Positions 22,780-29,737 of a stretch of 31,999 nt of DNA are shown in pieces. This DNA is from an uncultured Candidatus Melainabacteria bacterium (GTDB lineage: Bacteria; Cyanobacteriota; Vampirovibrionia; Gastranaerophilales; Gastranaerophilaceae): positions 1-31,999 of the forward strand of contig CAKUXD010000021.1 in assembly GCA_934699705.1 (NCBI GenBank). The letters are read 5' to 3'. The position numbers and the translations under genes are program-made. The notes beneath the pieces are model-generated. The model was not told the DNA's origin. It made no database searches and was given only the letters and a program-made list of their open reading frames with translations. Each line of letters opens with the position of its first letter. Position 1 is the stretch's first letter.

Positions 22780-24085
22780 GAAAAGTAAATATATAATATC
22801 ATTAATAAATGAAAATAATATTGATTATTGGAAGACTTTTTTAATAACATTGTCTATTGTTTTTGCGTTTGGTATTTTAAATATTTTTTATATGATTCAT
22901 AACGTTTTTAATTATGATGCAACAAAAGAAAGACACAATATTGACTCGACTTTTGAATCATATCTGGTAGATGTTTTAATTGATACAAACAATGAATATT
23001 CAAAAATGTATCCTAAAAATTACGCCGTAAATATGCGTTTGGGAATACTTTATTCATATAAAAAAGATTACGATAGCGCAGAACAACAATTCAAAAATTC
23101 AATTGAAAAAGCAGAAGGATATGATTATACTCCAAATTACCAGCTTGCAAAATTGTACGTAAAAACTGGTAAATTGCAAAATGCGCAAGAAGTTATGGAC
23201 TCAATTGGTGAAAAACCTAAAAAAAGAATTATAAGATTTAAAGCGGAAATTTATAATTTGTTGGGTGATGCATATTATCAAAACGGATATTTTGCGCTTG
23301 CAGTAATGAAGTATGAAAGAGCATATTTCTATTATGATGTTATTCGTTCTAAAAAATTAAAAGATGTAAAAGAAAAAATAATTAAGGCAAGTGTTTCTCT
23401 TGCGGATAATTACGTAAATACAGGCAAAATTGATGAAGCAATCATGGCTTTAGAAAAAGCTTATGAATTAAACCCAGAAAAAATTATCGTAAATTATAAA
23501 TTGGGTCTTTTGTATATTGACAATAACCCTTATAAAGCCTATGAATTACTATCTTACGTTCATAAAAATGACCCTCAAAAAATGAATTATGATGCATATT
23601 TGAATTTGATAAATAAACTCGCAAATATTGAATTAAATAAAGGTAATGCAACTGAAAGTGAATTATATCGCAAAAGAGCAATGCAATACCAAAAATTTGT
23701 TAAAAATAATCTGTTGTATGACAAGGATTTGTTTGTTGATGTCATAAAAATAGATGTTAATACTGACTTAGCAGCACAAGAATATCTTTTGAATTTTCAA
23801 TTTAGATTACAAAATAATTCTGACCTAGATATTGATAATTTGTACGTTAGAGCTGTTTTTAAAGACGGTAATAATATTATTAAAGCATATACGCAACAAA
23901 TCTTTGATAAAACCCGTATTTTTGAGGCTGGAACAATTACGCCACCAATTGTTTTAAGTGCTTCAGAGCCGTTTAATGGTGGAAAAAATTTTGATTTGTC
24001 AATTGATGTATATGCTTATAAATATCCAAAATACTATGTAAAAATTTATTCTCAAAAGTTGAAAAAACCTGCAATTAATCGTTAA
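22772..24085 (+). CDS. Membrane-anchored TPR-repeat protein
   Basis: Residues about 19-43 are a single transmembrane helix (KTFLITLSIVFAFGILNIFYMI), so the rest is probably periplasmic or tethered. Residues about 85-275 contain degenerate TPR motifs with the W/L-G-Y-A-F-A-P pattern, for example LGILYSYKKDYDSAEQQF, YQLAKLYVKTGKLQNAQ, LGDAYYQNGYFALAVMKYE and LADNYVNTGKIDEAIMALE. The C-terminal 110 residues read as beta strands (LNFQFRLQNNSDLDIDNLYV), a possible immunoglobulin-like domain. Starts: ATG 22766 is too near AAGAG, whereas ATG 22772 sits six bases after it and overlaps the mgtC stop; it is used here. TPRs mediate protein contacts; partner unknown. 3' end overlaps the convergent U32 gene by 11 bases. 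Confidence 0.8.
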   Translation: MTKKSKYIISLINENNIDYWKTFLITLSIVFAFGILNIFYMIHNVFNYDATKERHNIDSTFESYLVDVLIDTNNEYSKMYPKNYAVNMRLGILYSYKKDYDSAEQQFKNSIEKAEGYDYTPNYQLAKLYVKTGKLQNAQEVMDSIGEKPKKRIIRFKAEIYNLLGDAYYQNGYFALAVMKYERAYFYYDVIRSKKLKDVKEKIIKASVSLADNYVNTGKIDEAIMALEKAYELNPEKIIVNYKLGLLYIDNNPYKAYELLSYVHKNDPQKMNYDAYLNLINKLANIELNKGNATESELYRKRAMQYQKFVKNNLLYDKDLFVDVIKIDVNTDLAAQEYLLNFQFRLQNNSDLDIDNLYVRAVFKDGNNIIKAYTQQIFDKTRIFEAGTITPPIVLSASEPFNGGKNFDLSIDVYAYKYPKYYVKIYSQKLKKPAINR

Positions 24086-25826
24086 AAATTTGCATTTGGC
24101 AGTTTTTGCAATCAAATTTTAATTTATAGCGTTGTTTCTTTTCGTCGATTAAAAATAAATCAACTGGTTTTTTGCAAATATTAAAAGCATATTTCAAACA
24201 GTGTTTTGTAGTCATAAGAGGTCTGTTGTTGTTTTTATTAGAACTTTCAAACGAGCTTTCAAGAATTTTGCAACCGCATTTTTCGTAAAATCTTTTTGCT
24301 AATTTGTTATGAACATTTGCTTTAAAATCCATTTCTTCAGCTGGGTATTTTGTGTAATGAAGTGGATTTTGAAGCTCTCTTTTGTAATTTTTAACGCGTT
24401 CTATCATTAATTTTTCAAATAACTCTCGTCGTAGTTGATTGATTTGAGAAATTGGCAAAAATGGAAGTTTATCTGTATTTATCGCGATTTTTTCGCAGAA
24501 AAAATCGCTTTCTCCTGATTTTTGAAACTGGCGAATTAAATTTTCTTTCATTTTTTCCTGATTATTCGCGATTTCAGTAATGTTTAAATCAATTGAGCTT
24601 TCGTTTTTGTCCTCATCAATTATTAAAATTTTTGTGTCTGAAATAGTTATGTTTGTTGCGATTTGACGTTTTGTTTTTGAGTTTTTGAGTATTTTTTCAA
24701 ATTCAATATCAGAATTTCTGTAAACAGTTATGCCTTTTTTAATTCCGTTCATTTTGTTAGGGAAAATTTTATTACCTTCGACTTTGTTTACTAAACAGCC
24801 GTTGTTGTTGAAATAAAGACCATCTTGCGGGTGTAGGTTGTGATTTTTTATGATGAAATAATTTTTGTCAACAAATTCAATTTTGCCAATTTTTTCGCCG
24901 ATTGATTTTGGTGAATTAAAATTAAAAATTTCTCCGCGATTTTTTAAAAAATAATCTGTAAATCCTCTGTTAAAAGATTTGTTTACATTCGGCTCAAAAT
25001 CAATAAAAACCTGTCCTGATGATGATTTCTTGGCAAATTTATCAATTTTTTGACGATAAAATGCAACGACATTTTTTATGTAATTTTCATCTTTTAACCT
25101 ACCCTCAATTTTGAAAGATTTAACGCCAGATTTTATTAGGGTTTCTAAGTGTTCAGAGGCATTAAAATCTTTTAAACATAATAAATGTTTGTTTTCGGCT
25201 AAAATATTTCCTTTATCGTCAACAAGAGTGTATGTTTTTCGGCAAGGTTGAGCGCATTCACCTCTATTTGCCGAACGTTTACCGATTGATTGGCTTAAAT
25301 AGCATTGCCCGCTATAACTTACACATAACGCACCATGGATAAAGGTTTCAATTTCGCAGGTTGTATTTTTGCAAATATTGTCAATTTCGTTTAAGGAAAG
25401 TTCTCTAGCGAGAATTACTCGTTGTAGACCGATATTTTCAAAAAATTTAACTTTTTCTAAATTTCTGTTATCGCATTGTGTGCTTGCGTGAATTGGAATT
25501 GGCGGAAGCTCATTATTTATAGCTAATTCAAGTATTCCCATATCCTGAACAATAATTGCATCAACGCCGATTTCATAAAGTTTTTGAATTAAATCTTTTG
25601 CTTGTAAAATTTCTGTATCATCAAGAATAGTATTTATTGTACAGAAAATTTTTACATAGAATTTATGAGCGTAATCAACTATTTCTTTAATATCTTCTAA
25701 AGAGTTTGAGGCGTTTTTTCTTGCACCAAAAGAATTTGCGCCGATATAAATCGCGTCTGCACCGTAGTTTATTGCGCTGATGGCACATTCTTTATTCTGA
25801 GCAGGTGCTAAAAGTTCTACGTTCAT
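24075..25826 (-). CDS. U32-family peptidase-like protein (RlhA/YdcP or TrhP type)
   Basis: Members of this family include collagenase-like U32 proteins and RNA hydroxylases RlhA/TrhP. Residues 1-30 have the U32 opening ELLAPAQNKECAISAINYGADAIYIGA. The central signature is FIHGALCVSYSGQCYLSQSIGKRSANRGECAQPCRK at about 165-200, whose Cys residues match the iron-sulfur or metal-binding Cys of the RNA-hydroxylase branch. KSGVKSFKIEGRLKDENY follows near 235. The second half (about 300-583) is more divergent, and the tail has a Cys-rich end (KFDCKNCQMQIFND). 583 aa is within the RlhA size range. RNA hydroxylation is more likely than proteolysis, but not settled. The gene's ATG overlaps the UXS stop by one base, so the two are an operon. 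Confidence 0.85.
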   Translation of the reverse strand: MNVELLAPAQNKECAISAINYGADAIYIGANSFGARKNASNSLEDIKEIVDYAHKFYVKIFCTINTILDDTEILQAKDLIQKLYEIGVDAIIVQDMGILELAINNELPPIPIHASTQCDNRNLEKVKFFENIGLQRVILARELSLNEIDNICKNTTCEIETFIHGALCVSYSGQCYLSQSIGKRSANRGECAQPCRKTYTLVDDKGNILAENKHLLCLKDFNASEHLETLIKSGVKSFKIEGRLKDENYIKNVVAFYRQKIDKFAKKSSSGQVFIDFEPNVNKSFNRGFTDYFLKNRGEIFNFNSPKSIGEKIGKIEFVDKNYFIIKNHNLHPQDGLYFNNNGCLVNKVEGNKIFPNKMNGIKKGITVYRNSDIEFEKILKNSKTKRQIATNITISDTKILIIDEDKNESSIDLNITEIANNQEKMKENLIRQFQKSGESDFFCEKIAINTDKLPFLPISQINQLRRELFEKLMIERVKNYKRELQNPLHYTKYPAEEMDFKANVHNKLAKRFYEKCGCKILESSFESSNKNNNRPLMTTKHCLKYAFNICKKPVDLFLIDEKKQRYKLKFDCKNCQMQIFND

Positions 25827-26758
25827 TATTCCATACCCATAAAATATTCAATAGTTTTCTTTAAACCGTCTTCTAATTTTATTTTTGGTTCATAATTTAA
25901 AACTTCTCTGGCTCTTGTTAAGTCGGGTTTACGCTTAACTGGGTCGTCAGATGGAAGTGCCTTGTAGATGATTTTTGATTTTGAGTTGGTTAATTTTATA
26001 ATTTTTTCAGCAAGTTCTTTTACCGTAAATTCACCGTCATTGCCTAAGTTAACAGGAAGATGATAATTTTCTTTGTTCATTAAGGCTTGAAGTCCTTTAA
26101 TTAAATCATCTACATAGCAGAAGGAACGTGTTTGAGAGCCGTCGCCATAAACAGTTATATTTTCGTTATGAATTGCTTGTAAGATAAAATTAGACACAAC
26201 TCGACCATCATTTTTCGCCATTTTAGGTCCATAAGTGTTGAAGATTCTAACAATTCTTGTGTCAAGATTATATTGACGGTGATAATCCATTAAAAGCGTT
26301 TCCGCAGTACGTTTCCCTTCATCGTAACAACTTCTAATGCCGATAGTGTTTACATTTCCCCAATATTCTTCTTTTTGAGGGTGAACTAGTGGATCTCCAT
26401 AAATTTCGCTAGTTGACGCCTGCAAAATTCGGGCATTATTTTGTTTTGCAAGTTCAAGCATGTTTATAATACCTAAAACACTTGTTTTTAACGTTTTTAT
26501 CGGGTCTTTTTGATAATGAACCGGACTTGCAGGACAGGCTAAGTTGAAAATTTTATCAACTTTTAATGAAATTGGTTCTGTAACATCGTGTTCAATTAGT
26601 TCAAAATTAGATTTGCTCATTAAATGCGCAATATTGTTTTTAGAACTTGTTAAAAAATTGTCCAAACAAATAACGTGAAAATTTTCATTAATCAAATTTT
26701 CGCATAAGTTAGAGCCAATTAAACCAGCTCCGCCAGTTACAAGTATTGTTTCGTTCAT
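25826..26758 (-). CDS. UDP-glucuronate decarboxylase (UXS, extended SDR)
   Basis: Converts UDP-glucuronate to UDP-xylose with NAD. The Rossmann motif GGAGLIGSNL lies near residues 8-17, the UXS-typical DNFLTSSKNNI near 32, and FELIEHDVTEPI near 52. The ACPASPVHYQKDPIKTLKTSV segment near 77 is diagnostic for UXS. Catalytic YxxxK is in YDEGKRTAE near 146-150, and IFNTYGPKM and DGSQTRSFCYVDDLI follow. 310 aa fits a bacterial UXS without the N-terminal membrane extension. ATG 26758 has GAAAGG seven bases upstream; an in-frame TTG five codons earlier lies within that ribosome site and was rejected. It supplies activated xylose for surface glycans, consistent with the glycosyltransferases nearby. 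Divergent from the non-coding region 26774-27299. Confidence 0.92.
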   Translation of the reverse strand: MNETILVTGGAGLIGSNLCENLINENFHVICLDNFLTSSKNNIAHLMSKSNFELIEHDVTEPISLKVDKIFNLACPASPVHYQKDPIKTLKTSVLGIINMLELAKQNNARILQASTSEIYGDPLVHPQKEEYWGNVNTIGIRSCYDEGKRTAETLLMDYHRQYNLDTRIVRIFNTYGPKMAKNDGRVVSNFILQAIHNENITVYGDGSQTRSFCYVDDLIKGLQALMNKENYHLPVNLGNDGEFTVKELAEKIIKLTNSKSKIIYKALPSDDPVKRKPDLTRAREVLNYEPKIKLEDGLKKTIEYFMGME

Positions 26759-26855
26759 TTTTTTGCCTTTCAAGTAAATTTTACCATAAATAATAATTTA
26801 AAATATCTTAATAAATTTAATGAACTTTTTTTAATGTTAATTTGTAAAAAACTTT

Positions 26856-26884
26856 AAAAATCCCGATTTAACATTATTTCGGGA
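26856..26884 (-). terminator. Leftward intrinsic-type terminator with no gene in front of it
   Basis: Read on the minus strand, TCCCGA and TCGGGA (complements of 26879-26884 and 26861-26866) form a 6-bp GC-rich stem with a 12-base loop, followed by five T residues (complement of 26856-26860). No minus-strand gene lies immediately to its right (26885-27299), so it may end an unannotated RNA or shield UXS. Confidence 0.45.
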
Positions 26885-27149
26885 AAATGTTTCAAATATG
26901 CAATAATATTACGTTTTAGAAACAATTACCTGAAAGCCCCATGCCTACATGGTTGCAATAGATTTTTACAAGAACTTAACAAAAATTATGTAAATTTTTA
27001 AGATTAAGTGTAAATCTCGGGTAAATAAGACTAGGTAATCAAAAGCAGAATTTTAATAAAAATTAATGTAAAAAGATTGTCATGTTGCTTAAAAAATCTA
27101 ACTTTTTTGTCTTTTTTTGTTTTATTATAAATATACAACATCTTGGGAG

Positions 27150-27246
27150 GCGGGGTTAGTTCCGCAAACATTTTACTCGGTAATAAAACCGAAATTAGAA
27201 GAAGATTTCATATCAAATTTAAATACATTATTCATTTGATGTGAAA
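27150..27246 (+). promoter_or_regulatory. Three-hairpin 5' leader of cobO
   Basis: Three consecutive hairpins precede cobO: GCGGGG/TTCCGC (27150-27155/27160-27165, two G-T pairs), TCGGT/ACCGA (27177-27181/27188-27192) and a 13-bp stem TTTCATATCAAAT/ATTTGATGTGAAA (27206-27218/27234-27246, one G-T). The ribosome site GGAGG lies at 27288-27292. I do not see cobalamin-riboswitch boxes or another known riboswitch consensus. The rest of the gene-free stretch, 26774-27299, shows only the leftward hairpin at 26856-26884 and a small CCATG-CCTA-CATGG hairpin near 26937-26950. Confidence 0.45.
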
Positions 27247-27299
27247 ATTTAGAAACCATATTAGAATAAAAATCAGAAAACTATCTTGGAGGCATAAAG

Positions 27300-27830
27300 T
27301 TGTTAGAACGTGGCTATATACAAATCTACACAGGTGATGGAAAAGGAAAAACTACTGCATCTTTAGGTTTAGCAATGAGAGCATTGGGACATGGCTGGAA
27401 AGTTCTAATAATTCAGTTTACAAAAGGTGATAGCGCAACTTCATACGGCGAAATCGTTTCAGGCGGTATGTTCCCTAACTTGGAAATTGTTCAATGCGGT
27501 ATGGATAGAGTTGTTTACTCACATAATGTTTGCCTTGATGATTTCAAAGAAGCTAAAAAAGGTTGGGAATTAGCAAAGAAAGCTATTGCAAGTAACGAAT
27601 ACCAATTGATTATTTTAGATGAAATCAATATCGCGATTGCAATGAATATGATTAAAGTTTCAGAAGTTAAAGATGCGTTGTTAAACAAACCAGAAACATT
27701 AGAAATTGTGTTAACTGGTCGTTATGCGCACCCAGAATTAAAGGCTTTGGCTCACCTTGTTACAGAAATGAAACCTATAAAACACTACTTCGATATCGGT
27801 GTAATGGCAAGACAAGGGATTGAATACTAA
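27300..27830 (+). CDS. cobO: Cob(I)yrinic acid a,c-diamide adenosyltransferase
   Basis: Transfers the adenosyl group of ATP to cob(I)alamin or its precursors, making the coenzyme form of B12. The Walker A motif GDGKGKTT is at residues 12-19 (TGDGKGKTTASLGLAMRALGHGWKV), diagnostic of CobO/CobA. Other features are IIQFTKGD near 40, ILDEINIAI near 105 and VLTGRYAHPELKALAHLVTEMKPIKHYFD, the conserved C-terminal helix of the family. 176 aa matches CobO. The start is TTG (27300), supported by GGAGG seven bases upstream and by the family's E-R-G-x-I-x-I-Y-T opening. Its product feeds the class II ribonucleotide reductase 2 kb away. No other cobalamin biosynthesis gene is in the window, so salvage is likely. 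Confidence 0.94.
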   Translation: MLERGYIQIYTGDGKGKTTASLGLAMRALGHGWKVLIIQFTKGDSATSYGEIVSGGMFPNLEIVQCGMDRVVYSHNVCLDDFKEAKKGWELAKKAIASNEYQLIILDEINIAIAMNMIKVSEVKDALLNKPETLEIVLTGRYAHPELKALAHLVTEMKPIKHYFDIGVMARQGIEY

Positions 27831-27842
27831 TAATTAATTAAA

Positions 27843-28757
27843 ATGAACAGAGTAGCTATATTTGCTCATTATGATAAAAATAATATAATTGATGACTATG
27901 TTGTTTTTTACATCAAAGAATTACAAAAAATAGCTAAAGAAGTTATTTTTGTTTCTTGTTGTGATTTATCAGAAGATGAATTAAATAAGCTTGACTGTTA
28001 TAAAATCGCTGAAAAACACAATGAATATGACTTTGGCTCATATAAAAGAGGGTTTAGTTTTGCAAAAGATAACAATATTTTAGATAATTGTGAGGAACTT
28101 ATTTTTGCAAATGATAGTTGCTATGGCCCATTTAAACCTTTGAATAAAATATTCGATAAAATGTCTGAAAAAGATTGTGATTTTTGGGGAATGACTAAAA
28201 ATCGTGTTGGGTTTAAAAAATTAAAAAATGGTAAAGTTAAAGATACATTTTGTCCGCATATTCAGTCGTATTTTGTTGTTTTAAGACAGCAAATTTTTAA
28301 GTCAAAGGTTTTTGAAGAATTTATAAATTCTGTAACATATCAAAAAGATAAAAATGATGTTGTTTTAAATTATGAAATCGGACTTACCAAAATGCTTGAA
28401 AAAGCGGGGTTTAAATCAGATTTTGTTATAAAAAATTTTTATAAATCAAATAATCCGACAGTTTTTAAGTGGCGAAAATTGTATGAAAAAACAGATTTTC
28501 CTTTTGTAAAATGTTCCGTTTTAAGATTAAAAAATTACCTGCATACAACTGCTGAAGGGTGGCAAGACTTGTTTACACAAGAGCAAATTGAATTAATTGA
28601 AAAGAACTTAAAATATACTTCCCGCCTAAAATCAATGCGCCACAATGCGCCAAAAGTCTTGAAGGAATTTGTTATGGAGATTATTCCAAAAGGTACATCA
28701 AAGCGTGCAGCGATTATGCGAAAATTGTTGGAATTTTGTCCGATTTTTATTGATTAA
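27843..28757 (+). CDS. RgpF-like rhamnan synthesis protein/glycosyltransferase
   Basis: Probably adds sugars to a surface polysaccharide, as the rhamnan synthesis F family does in streptococci. Conserved RgpF features visible: MNRVAIFAHYDKNNIIDDYVVFYIKEL at the start, then EYDFGSYKRGF near 63, LIFANDSCYGPFKPL near 88 (the Asp-Ser region of the family), FWGMTK near 116 and HIQSYFVVL near 138. The protein is 304 aa, while many RgpF proteins are about 550-600 aa with this domain fused to others, so this is a single-domain version. It starts 12 bases after cobO with no ribosome site. Its stop overlaps the stop of the convergent GT2 by four bases. Confidence 0.82.
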   Translation: MNRVAIFAHYDKNNIIDDYVVFYIKELQKIAKEVIFVSCCDLSEDELNKLDCYKIAEKHNEYDFGSYKRGFSFAKDNNILDNCEELIFANDSCYGPFKPLNKIFDKMSEKDCDFWGMTKNRVGFKKLKNGKVKDTFCPHIQSYFVVLRQQIFKSKVFEEFINSVTYQKDKNDVVLNYEIGLTKMLEKAGFKSDFVIKNFYKSNNPTVFKWRKLYEKTDFPFVKCSVLRLKNYLHTTAEGWQDLFTQEQIELIEKNLKYTSRLKSMRHNAPKVLKEFVMEIIPKGTSKRAAIMRKLLEFCPIFID

Positions 28758-29629
28758 TCATCAAATAGAGGCGAGGGTTTTAAATTTAAGCCTAAAAGTT
28801 TTTTGATTTTTCTTATGAATGTTACGAAATAAAACTTTGTACCACGTTTGAAAATAGTTAAAACGATTGTCTTGACTACAAAAGGCAGAAATTTTATTCC
28901 AAGTTTTTTTGTTCGCCAAATGTCAAGGCAGGCTTCTATATTAACACTTTTGTAAGCTTTTCTGTTTCTTTTGTGTAAATAGCTATTTCTGTGCTGGCGC
29001 CACTTTGTAAGCTTTTCGTTTATATAAAATGCGTCGTTTTCAAATGTAATGTGTAGAAAAATCCACCAATCCAAAAGCGCATCAATAGGGGTTTCTAGCG
29101 AACATTTGTTCATTAAATCTTGTTTTATCATAACTGCTGAAAAAGTTAAAAGCAAATTGTCTATATTTATGTCGCAGAAAATATTTCGCGGAAAACTTAA
29201 ATTTTCTAACTTTTGGCGTATATTTTCTAAATTATTTTTTATCGCTAAAACTGAATTATTATCTCCAAATTCTTCAACATCGTTGAAAATTAATCCAACA
29301 TTGGAGTATTTTTCAGCAACTTCAAAACGTTTTTGCAACGTGTTAGATTTAAAGGTGTCGTCGCTTTCCAAAAATGCAACCCACTCGCCTTTTGCATATT
29401 TTAGCCCTGTTTGAATAGCCTTCGCAAGTCCTTTATTTTTGTCGTGGCAGATTAATTTGATACGCTTGTCGTTTTGACAAAAATTGCGTATTATTTCAAC
29501 AGAATTGTCTGTTGAGGCGTCATCAACAATAATAAGTTCCCAATCAGAATAAGTCTGTGCTTGCACAGACTTAATAGTTTCTGAAATGTATTCGCTATAA
29601 TTATAGCTTGTTGTGATAATTGAAATCAT
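28754..29629 (-). CDS. Family 2 glycosyltransferase
   Basis: Transfers a sugar from a nucleotide donor during glycan assembly on the cytoplasmic face. The GT-A opening ISIITTSYNYSEYISETIKSV starts at residue 2, followed by ELIIVDDASTDNSVEII (nucleotide-binding Asp pair) near 36, and GEWVAFLESDDTF near 85, the D-x-D-like metal motif. The C-terminal part carries WWIFLHI and KWRQH, acceptor-side features in GT2. ATG 29629 gives the usual family start. The reading frame stays open upstream to a TTG at 29698, but those 23 residues come from a TTCG-rich repeat-like stretch and match no GT2 N-terminus. Neither start has a good ribosome site. It lies downstream of nrdJ on the same strand. Confidence 0.87.
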   Translation of the reverse strand: MISIITTSYNYSEYISETIKSVQAQTYSDWELIIVDDASTDNSVEIIRNFCQNDKRIKLICHDKNKGLAKAIQTGLKYAKGEWVAFLESDDTFKSNTLQKRFEVAEKYSNVGLIFNDVEEFGDNNSVLAIKNNLENIRQKLENLSFPRNIFCDINIDNLLLTFSAVMIKQDLMNKCSLETPIDALLDWWIFLHITFENDAFYINEKLTKWRQHRNSYLHKRNRKAYKSVNIEACLDIWRTKKLGIKFLPFVVKTIVLTIFKRGTKFYFVTFIRKIKKLLGLNLKPSPLFDD

Positions 29630-29667
29630 TGCTTGTTTCGTTTTATTTTCCTTCACGCTCACAGAGT

Positions 29668-29725
29668 TTCGCTTTTGCACTTCGTGCAGTTCGCTCAATC
29701 TGTTCGCTACCTGAACTTCGTTCGT
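29668..29725. repeat. TTCG-rich repeat-like stretch between nrdJ and the GT2 gene
   Basis: TTCG occurs six times in about 57 bases (29668, 29681, 29690, 29703, 29717, 29721), three times as TTCGCT. A small palindrome TGCAC-TTC-GTGCA (29676-29688) lies within. It is clearly more GC-rich than its surroundings and looks like an intergenic repeat unit rather than coding sequence. Confidence 0.5.
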
Positions 29726-29737
29726 ACCGAAAATCTG

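Noticed and set aside
26759..26773. TTG start for UXS
   Set aside because: It overlaps the GAAAGG ribosome site of ATG 26758 and adds nothing recognisable.
27083..27160. 25-codon ORF starting at the ATG near 27083
   Set aside because: No ribosome site, low-complexity Phe/Lys composition, and it runs into the hairpin leader.
27137..27299. Cobalamin riboswitch ahead of cobO
   Set aside because: The B12-box and conserved core motifs were not found by eye.
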